From Clostridia bacterium (GTDB lineage Bacteria; Bacillota; Clostridia; Christensenellales; CAG-917), in contig CAAEDU010000109.1 in assembly GCA_900754695.1 (NCBI GenBank), positions 1-17,245 of the forward strand: a stretch of DNA of 17,245 nt, given 5' to 3'. This document shows positions 13,176 to 17,245 of the stretch, in pieces. The position numbers were made by a program, and so were the translations under genes. The notes under the pieces are model-generated. The model made no database searches, was not told the origin of the DNA, and saw nothing but the letters and a program-made list of their open reading frames with translations. The number at the start of each line of letters is the position of its first letter. The first letter of the stretch is position 1.

Positions 13176-13454
13176 TTATTTCTTACCGGTGGTCTTGTCG
13201 CCCGCGTGACCTCTGAAGGTGCGCGTGGGGGAGAACTCGCCGAGCTTGCATCCGACCATATCCTCGGTGATGTAGACGGGCACGTGCTGGCGTCCGTTGT
13301 GGACGGCGATGGTGTGACCGACCATCTCGGGGAAGATCGTGGAGGAGCGGGACCAGGTCTTGACGGGACGGATGTCGCCGCTCTCGTTCATTGCAACTAT
13401 TCTCTTCATAAGCCTTTCTTCGACGAAAGGTCCTTTCTTGACGCTTCTGCTCAT
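13176..13454 (-). CDS. rpsS: 30S ribosomal protein S19
   Basis: S19 binds S13 in the head of the 30S subunit and touches the A-site region. It is 92 residues, standard. MSRSVKKGPFVEERLMKRI opens it; KTWSRSSTIFPEMVGHTIAVHNG (33-55) and KLGEFSPTRTFRGHAGDK (71-88) are family marks. ATG 13454 follows AAGGAG with about eight bases. Nothing unusual. Confidence 0.98.
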   Translation of the reverse strand: MSRSVKKGPFVEERLMKRIVAMNESGDIRPVKTWSRSSTIFPEMVGHTIAVHNGRQHVPVYITEDMVGCKLGEFSPTRTFRGHAGDKTTGKK

Positions 13455-13464
13455 TTCCTACTCC

Positions 13465-14292
13465 TTAGTTCACGCGCTTGATGATGAACTTGCTGGAATT
13501 GTTCTTCTTCTTCCTGGTCTTGTACCCGAGAGTGGGCTTGCCCCAGGGAGTGACGGGAGAAGGCATACCGATGGGCGACTTGCCCTCGCCGCCGCCGTGG
13601 GGGTGATCGCAGGGGTTCATCACGACGCCGCGGACGGTGGGACGGATGCCCATGTGACGGGTCTTGCCCGCCTTGCCGACTCTGACGATCTCGTGATCGA
13701 GGTTGCCCACCTGACCGATGGTGGCGCGGCAGCGCGCGAGCACGTATCTCATCTCACCGCTGGGCATACGCAGCGTGGCGTATTTGCCCTCTTTCGCCAT
13801 GAGCTGTGCGGAGTTGCCGGCAGCCCTCGCGATCTGACCGCCCTTGCCGGGCTGCAGCTCGATGTTGTGCACCATGGTGCCGACCGGGATGGCGGAGAGA
13901 GGAAGGGCGTTGCCCACCTTGATGTCCGCGTCCTCGCCGCTGACGACGGTGTCGCCCACGCTCAGTCCGAGAGGCGCGAGGATGTATCTCTTCTCGCCGT
14001 CCGCATAGTTGAGCAGCGCGATGTTCGCCGAACGGTTGGGGTCATATTGCACGGATGCGACTTTGGCGGGGATGCCGTCCTTGTCGCGCTTGAAGTCGAT
14101 GATGCGGTATTTGTTGCGGTTGCCGCCGCCGATGTGACGCACGGTGATCCTGCCCGTCGCGTTCCTGCCGCCCGTCTTGTTGAGAGAGACGAGGAGGGAG
14201 CGCTCGGGAGTGGAAGAGGTGATCTCTTCATACGCGGACACCGTCATGAAACGACGCGCGGGAGATGTGGGTTTATACTTCTTAATAGCCAT
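13465..14292 (-). CDS. rplB: 50S ribosomal protein L2
   Basis: L2 is required for subunit joining and for peptidyl transferase activity. It is 275 residues, normal. MAIKKYKPTSPARRFMT begins the protein; GGRNATGRITVRHIGGGNR (37-55) and the C-terminal RGVVMNPCDHPHGGGEG region hold the conserved histidine of the DHPHGGGEG motif. The tail is PWGKPTLGYKTRKKKN-rich and basic. ATG 14292 is preceded by AAGGAG. Placement between rplW and rpsS is universal. Confidence 0.98.
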   Translation of the reverse strand: MAIKKYKPTSPARRFMTVSAYEEITSSTPERSLLVSLNKTGGRNATGRITVRHIGGGNRNKYRIIDFKRDKDGIPAKVASVQYDPNRSANIALLNYADGEKRYILAPLGLSVGDTVVSGEDADIKVGNALPLSAIPVGTMVHNIELQPGKGGQIARAAGNSAQLMAKEGKYATLRMPSGEMRYVLARCRATIGQVGNLDHEIVRVGKAGKTRHMGIRPTVRGVVMNPCDHPHGGGEGKSPIGMPSPVTPWGKPTLGYKTRKKKNNSSKFIIKRVN

Positions 14293-14305
14293 AGTCCGTT
14301 TCTCC

Positions 14306-14596
14306 TTATGCCAGGCTCTCGAAGAACTCGATCGCTTTGCTGTCGGCAGCCAGAGTGACCACCGCTTTCTTGAAGGAGGACCTTCTGCCCTCGTTGCGGC
14401 CCATTCTCTTGAGCTTGCCCTCGTAGTTGGAAGTGTTGACTTTTGCGACTTTCACGCCGAAGATCTCTTCCACCGCCGCCTTGATCTGGGTCTTGTTGGC
14501 GGTCTTAGCCACTTTGAAGGTGTATCTCTTTTCGGGGATACCGTCGTAGCTCTTCTCGGAAAGGACGGGCGAAATGATGATGTCGTACGCTGTCAT
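14306..14596 (-). CDS. rplW: 50S ribosomal protein L23
   Basis: L23 sits at the polypeptide exit and is the docking site of trigger factor and the signal recognition particle. The 96 residues contain MTAYDIIISPVLSEKSYDG, YTFKVAKTANKTQIKAAVEE (25-44), IFGVKVAKVNT and the basic loop GKLKRMGRNEGRRSSFKKA (60-78). The ATG at 14596 overlaps the rplD stop by four bases (ATGA); a GAGGAGG element inside rplD lies a few bases upstream. Confidence 0.97.
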   Translation of the reverse strand: MTAYDIIISPVLSEKSYDGIPEKRYTFKVAKTANKTQIKAAVEEIFGVKVAKVNTSNYEGKLKRMGRNEGRRSSFKKAVVTLAADSKAIEFFESLA

Positions 14597-15213
14597 TGTG
14601 CTGCCTCCTCGATCTTCTTGATCGCGCCCTTGGTGAGGACGATGTTGCGGGTCGCCACGATGTCATAAACGCTGAGCAGCCTCACCTCTTCCAGAGAAAC
14701 GGTGGGGATGTTCCTGCTTGCGCGCACCGCCGCCTCGTCATATTCCTCGACGACGAACAGCGTCTTGCCGCTGAGACCGAGCGCGTCCACGGCGTCCGCC
14801 ACCAGCTTGGTCTTGGCTTCCGCAAGCGCGAACTTGTCCAGCACCACGACCTGCTCCTGACGGATCTTTTCGGAGAGCGCGGAATAGAACGCGGCTTTCT
14901 TCATATTCTTGTTGATCTTCTGCGAGAAGTCGCGGGGCTTCTTTGCGAACACCACGCCGCCGCCCGTGAACTGGGGGGAGACGATGCTGCCCTGACGCGC
15001 ACGACCGGTGCCCTTCTGACGGTAAGGCTTCGCGCCGCCGCCGCGGACCTCGCTCCTGGTGAGCGCGCTCATCGTGCCCTGACGCTTGTTGGCGAGCTGA
15101 GCCACCACCACCTGATGGATGAGTGCCTCGTTGTACTCGGCTGCGAACACCGCGTCGCTGACTTCAATGGTTCCGGCGGCTTTGCCCGCCATATTCTTAA
15201 CTTTCAGTTTCAT
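14593..15213 (-). CDS. rplD: 50S ribosomal protein L4
   Basis: L4 reaches into the exit tunnel and, in E. coli, represses the S10 operon by acting on its leader. The 206 residues show the tunnel loop segment RSEVRGGGAKPYRQKGTGRARQ (54-75), the SIVSPQFTGGGVVFA run and the C-terminal globular part with TLFVVEEYDEAAVRASRNIP. ATG 15213 has GGAGGTAG upstream. It overlaps rplW. Whether L4 regulates this operon depends on the leader before rpsJ, discussed separately. Confidence 0.97.
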   Translation of the reverse strand: MKLKVKNMAGKAAGTIEVSDAVFAAEYNEALIHQVVVAQLANKRQGTMSALTRSEVRGGGAKPYRQKGTGRARQGSIVSPQFTGGGVVFAKKPRDFSQKINKNMKKAAFYSALSEKIRQEQVVVLDKFALAEAKTKLVADAVDALGLSGKTLFVVEEYDEAAVRASRNIPTVSLEEVRLLSVYDIVATRNIVLTKGAIKKIEEAAQ

Positions 15214-15226
15214 CTTCTACCTCCGC

Positions 15227-15862
15227 TCAGCCCTTGACGGATTGCTTGACGACGACCACGCCGCCCTTGGGTCCGGGGATAGCGCCCTTGATGAGCAGCA
15301 GATTCCTCGCCTTGTCGACGCGAGCGACGGTGAGGTTCTGCACCGTGACCTTCTCGTGACCCCACTGTCCCGCCATGTGCTTGTTCTTGAACACTCTGGA
15401 GGGAGAGGAGCACGCGCCCATGGAACCCACCGAACGGTGGATGGGGCCGGTACCGTGAGACATGGGGCCGATCCTGTGGCTGTTCCATCTCTGAATGACG
15501 CCCGAATATCCGTGGCCCTTGGAGGTGCCGGTCACGTCCACTTTGTCGCCCTCGGCGAACACGTCGCAGGTCAGTTCCTGTCCGAGCTCATAGGCCGCAC
15601 AGTTTGCAAAACGCAGTTCGCGGAGATACTTCTTGACGGTGACGCCGGCTTTCTTGAAGTGTCCGGCGACGGGCTTGTTGACTCTGGTTTCCTTGATGGC
15701 TCCGAAGCCGACTTGCACGGCGTCGTATCCGTCGTTTTCCTTGGTCTTGATCTGCACCACGGTGCAGGGACCCGCCTCGACGACGGTGACGGGAATGACT
15801 TTGCCGTCAGCCGTGAAGATCTGGCTCATGCCGAGTTTCTTTCCGATGATTGCTTTATCCAT
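15227..15862 (-). CDS. rplC: 50S ribosomal protein L3
   Basis: L3 is an early assembly protein whose long arm approaches the peptidyl transferase centre. The 211 residues begin MDKAIIGKKLGMSQIFTADG. Family marks are VQVGFGAIKETRVNKPVAGHF (51-71), GTSKGHGYSGVIQRWN (112-127) and the C-terminal KHMAGQWGHEKVTVQNL. The loop TGPIHRSVGSMGACSSPSRVF is somewhat unlike the common form but keeps its length. ATG 15862 has AAAGGAGG twelve bases upstream, slightly longer than usual; the ATG within that spacer is out of frame. Confidence 0.97.
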   Translation of the reverse strand: MDKAIIGKKLGMSQIFTADGKVIPVTVVEAGPCTVVQIKTKENDGYDAVQVGFGAIKETRVNKPVAGHFKKAGVTVKKYLRELRFANCAAYELGQELTCDVFAEGDKVDVTGTSKGHGYSGVIQRWNSHRIGPMSHGTGPIHRSVGSMGACSSPSRVFKNKHMAGQWGHEKVTVQNLTVARVDKARNLLLIKGAIPGPKGGVVVVKQSVKG

Positions 15863-15889
15863 GTAAAGTTCATCCTCCTTTTATTCCGT

Positions 15890-16198
15890 TCAGAGCTTGA
15901 TGGAGATATCAACGCCCGCCGGAAGGTCGAGTTTCATGAGAGAATCGACCGTCTTGGAGGTGGGGTTGAATATGTCGATCAAACGCTTGTGTGTCCTGAG
16001 TTCGAACTGCTCGCGGCTGTCCTTGTCCTTGTGCGGTGCACGAAGTATGGTCACGATCTCCTTCTCGGTGGGAAGCGGAATGGGACCGGAAACCTTGGTG
16101 CCGGTCTTCTTCACGGTCTCCACGATCTTTTCCGCGGAGATGTCGATGAGATTGTGATCATACGCCTTGAGCTTGATCCTGATTTTCTGTCCAGCCAT
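15890..16198 (-). CDS. rpsJ: 30S ribosomal protein S10
   Basis: S10 is a small-subunit head protein that also joins transcription antitermination complexes as NusE with NusB. The 102 residues match the usual length: MAGQKIRIKLKAYDHNLIDI, then SGPIPLPTEKEIVTILRAP (37-55) and RTHKRLIDIFNPT (68-80). The ATG at 16198 is ten bases after AGGAGG. A GTG nine codons earlier is in frame but would place that site inside the gene, so it is rejected. It is the first gene of the ribosomal block and follows a promoter and structured leader. Confidence 0.98.
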   Translation of the reverse strand: MAGQKIRIKLKAYDHNLIDISAEKIVETVKKTGTKVSGPIPLPTEKEIVTILRAPHKDKDSREQFELRTHKRLIDIFNPTSKTVDSLMKLDLPAGVDISIKL

Positions 16199-16297
16199 CT
16201 TTTTGTAGCCTCCTGATATATACACTCATCCGTGTGTGTCCTATATTTTTCATCCCGTCGGAAGACCGACGGAAACCCCACGTCCGGAAGACGCGGC
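16199..16297 (-). promoter_or_regulatory. Structured 5' leader of the rpsJ operon
   Basis: About 99 nt should lie between the predicted transcription start near 16297 and the rpsJ ATG. On the minus strand there are three possible hairpins. One is CCGCGTC-ttccg-GACGTGG (16278-16296), beginning at the very first transcript bases. A perfect 7-bp CCGTCGG-tctt-CCGACGG follows (16255-16272). A weaker one nearest the ribosome binding site pairs ATAT...ACAC with GTGTATAT, ending just before AGGAGG. None is followed by a T run, so they are not terminators. The arrangement could mediate feedback by a ribosomal protein, as L4 does on the E. coli S10 leader; no known leader motif was recognised. Confidence 0.45.
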
Positions 16298-16303
16298 TCT
16301 ACC

Positions 16304-16332
16304 ATCTTATTATTTCCGATCAAGGCTGTCAA
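16304..16332 (-). promoter_or_regulatory. Main promoter of the S10-spc-alpha operon
   Basis: On the minus strand TTGACA (16327-16332), a perfect -35 element, is separated by exactly 17 bp from TAAGAT (16304-16309), four of six to the -10 consensus. Upstream of the -35 lies an AT-rich stretch (about 16333-16385) suitable as an UP element for the alpha C-terminal domain. It also holds the perfect palindrome AATTTTCGCGAAAATT (16347-16362). This is the only promoter found that could serve the 32-gene block. Confidence 0.75.
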
Positions 16333-16441
16333 GCAAAAAATGCACGAATTTTCGCGAAAATTATAATATTGTATTTTATTTCCGTTCCTGCACTATATAT
16401 AGTAATAATATATGCGCGCGCACACCCAAAATAAAAGGAAA

Positions 16442-16846
16442 CTACCCTCGATCCTCTTCTCTTCCCGAAAGAGCGCGGCGGTGCTCCTCTTCAAGCCTGC
16501 GCTCCTCTTTTGTCCACTCCTTCATCTTTCCCGTGTTCACCGCGACAAGTACGGCGACCAGGACCGCGGCGGAAACTCCCGCCAGCACTCCGCCCGCCAC
16601 GTCCCCCGCATACAGAAACGCGAGGATCGTCCCGTGTATGAAAAGACAAACTACAAATATGCCCAACGCGAACCGCCGCATTATCCTCTTGTGCAGTTTC
16701 TTCGCCTCGGGCGCCGTCGGCTCGAAGTTATACCCCGCAACCATGATCCCCGCCTGACCGAAGAACATGAGGATGCACACGACATACAACACGCCGAACA
16801 CAAGACTTACCGCGATCGTTACATACATCGTGATCTCGCTGCCCAT
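16442..16846 (-). CDS. Small three-helix membrane protein, function unknown
   Basis: The 134-residue protein has three hydrophobic segments, about 8-29, 58-78 and 82-104. A short polar loop with GYNFEPTAPEAKK (38-50) separates the first two, and a strongly charged C-terminal tail of about 28 residues rich in E, R and K follows the last. The layout and the GYN-loop resemble small DUF3784-type membrane proteins of Bacillota; this is a resemblance seen by eye. The ATG at 16846 has GAGG only two bases away; M7 at 16828 is an alternative. It is separated from rpsJ by 243 bases with its own promoter in between, so it is not part of the ribosomal operon. No strong terminator follows it, only T-rich sequence. 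Confidence 0.7.
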   Translation of the reverse strand: MGSEITMYVTIAVSLVFGVLYVVCILMFFGQAGIMVAGYNFEPTAPEAKKLHKRIMRRFALGIFVVCLFIHGTILAFLYAGDVAGGVLAGVSAAVLVAVLVAVNTGKMKEWTKEERRLEEEHRRALSGREEDRG

Positions 16847-16852
16847 ATCCTC

Positions 16853-16881
16853 ACTTTAATACACGCCCCGCCCGAAGTCAA
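16853..16881 (-). promoter_or_regulatory. Candidate promoter of the membrane-protein gene
   Basis: TTGACT (16876-16881) lies 17 bp from TAAAGT (16853-16858) on the minus strand, five and four matches to consensus. It would start transcription almost at the ATG at 16846, giving a leaderless message or favouring the inner start at 16828. That awkward geometry lowers confidence. Confidence 0.35.
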
Positions 16882-16936
16882 GCCCGCTTGCTAGGCGTGC
16901 ACGGCGGGTTCATGGCACGCACTATCGCTACACTTT

Positions 16937-17002
16937 TTGTCAAGGAATTGCGCCGAAAAATTTCGCGGGCAACGCCTGCTAAAATTTTCGCGCCCTTGAC
17001 AA
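16937..17002. repeat. Long imperfect palindrome with TTGACA on both strands
   Basis: TTGTCAAGG (16937-16945) pairs with CCTTGACAA (16994-17002). Inside, a GCGC/GAAAA-TTTT region on each side pairs with small bulges, and GCGGGC pairs with GCCTGC (one G-U) around a short AAC loop. About 28 pairs form over 66 bases. The inner AAAATTTTCGCG sequence resembles the palindrome at 16347-16362 in front of the rpsJ promoter. No T run or gene is associated, so it is classed as an intergenic repeat. Confidence 0.6.
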
Positions 17003-17014
17003 CGATGACAAGTT

Positions 17015-17053
17015 AAAATCAAAACACGCGCGGAGCGGTCTCCCGCCCCGCGC
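17015..17053 (-). terminator. Intrinsic terminator of an upstream minus-strand gene
   Basis: On the minus strand an 11-bp GC-rich stem (17043-17053 with 17028-17038, one G-U pair) closes a GAGA tetraloop and is followed by GTGTTTTGATTTT. This is a clear Rho-independent form. It would end transcripts coming from the right edge of the window, where a partial gene may end at 17170. Confidence 0.7.
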
Positions 17054-17065
17054 CTTAATTGCTTT

Positions 17066-17130
17066 ATGACCCGCCAAACACCGTTCGGCGGACTTTTTCT
17101 CCCCGCCGAGACCTCGGCGGGGCACAAAAA
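17066..17130. repeat. Two adjacent GC-rich hairpins
   Basis: CCGCC...GGCGG at about 17072-17092 can pair with an inner AAC/GTT and is followed on the plus strand by ACTTTTTCT. Next, CCCCGCCGAG (17101-17110) pairs with CTCGGCGGGG (17113-17122), extended by a T run on the left and an A run on the right. The second cannot act as a terminator on either strand by the usual rule, since its T run precedes the stem in both readings. Confidence 0.5.
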
Positions 17131-17169
17131 CACTCGCTCAAATTGTTCGTCGTACTCAAAGACGCTTTC

Positions 17170-17245
17170 TCAAACTTTTCGTCCGATGGTTATCTTGATT
17201 TCCCCCTCCTTCCCTTCGGGCTTTCCTCCCCCGTGTCCGATTAGA
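17170..17245 (-). CDS. Possible C-terminal end of an unidentified gene
   Basis: On the minus strand the frame entering from the right edge reads 24 codons without a stop and ends at TGA (17170-17172). The final residues are GEIKITIGRKV, preceded by a glycine/lysine-rich stretch GHGGGKPEGK. It is in line with the downstream terminator at 17015-17053, which supports a real gene end. The fragment is too short to name, and an open stretch of this size could also arise by chance. Confidence 0.35.
   Translation of the reverse strand, partial: LIGHGGGKPEGKEGEIKITIGRKV

Noticed and set aside
15119..16216. A 365-codon open frame on the plus strand opposite rplC, rplD and rpsJ
   Set aside because: Antisense shadow of three conserved ribosomal genes, with no independent start signal.
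16199..16225. Upstream GTG start extending S10 by nine residues
   Set aside because: The AGGAGG site lies inside the extension and is correctly spaced for the ATG at 16198, which gives the normal S10 N-terminus.
16391..16426. Alternating purine-pyrimidine tract with ACTATATATAGT and GCGCGCGCAC
   Set aside because: It could adopt unusual DNA forms, but it is short and lies in an AT-rich spacer; nothing else ties it to a function.
17101..17122. GC-rich perfect hairpin considered as a terminator
   Set aside because: The T run lies before the stem in both reading directions, so it does not meet the usual intrinsic terminator pattern.
17059..17244. A 61-codon open frame on the plus strand at the right edge
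   Set aside because: It crosses two GC-rich hairpins, has no ribosome binding site, and the opposite strand has a better-supported gene end and terminator.

Overview
The window carries one long, gene-dense block transcribed entirely on the minus strand: the fused S10, spc and alpha ribosomal-protein clusters, 32 genes from rpsJ (start near 16198) to rplQ (stop at 747). The order is rpsJ-rplC-rplD-rplW-rplB-rpsS-rplV-rpsC-rplP-rpmC-rpsQ-rplN-rplX-rplE-rpsZ-rpsH-rplF-rplR-rpsE-rpmD-rplO-secY-adk-map-(KOW gene)-infA-rpmJ-rpsM-rpsK-rpsD-rpoA-rplQ. The source looks like a member of the Bacillota, most likely class Clostridia, with fairly GC-rich coding DNA. Reasons are the adk-map-KOW-infA-rpmJ order, a zinc-type S14 (rpsZ), strong AGGAGG ribosome binding sites before almost every gene, and rpsD kept inside the alpha cluster (in Bacillus subtilis it lies elsewhere). 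No closer assignment can be defended from the sequence alone.

Region by region. 1-746 has no convincing gene. It is a dense cluster of nested inverted repeats, including two stem-loops that share a GTACG-based tip but have unrelated, fully self-complementary arms. Read on the minus strand, both lie just downstream of rplQ and look like intrinsic terminators. 747-16198 is the ribosomal block, with gaps mostly of 7-30 bases and several stop/start overlaps. The main exception is a structured gap of 99 bases between rpmJ and rpsM. 16199-16441 holds the probable main promoter (TTGACA, 17 bp, TAAGAT) and a leader of about 100 nt with hairpins. 16442-16846 encodes a small three-helix membrane protein of unknown function on the same strand. 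16847-17169 is non-coding, with a long palindrome and an intrinsic terminator. The last 76 bases may hold the C-terminal end of a further minus-strand gene.

The genes work together in building and running the ribosome and its immediate partners: ribosomal proteins of both subunits, initiation factor IF-1, the SecY translocation channel, adenylate kinase for nucleotide balance, methionine aminopeptidase for trimming new chains, and the RNA polymerase alpha subunit. Lineage-specific features are an L17 with about 50 extra internal residues, an L24 with a four-cysteine zinc site and a lysine/alanine-rich tail, N-terminal extensions on L5, L22 and L30, and a shortened LID zinc knot in adenylate kinase. 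The gene content itself is conventional. The least explained part of the window is the repeat cluster at 1-752.
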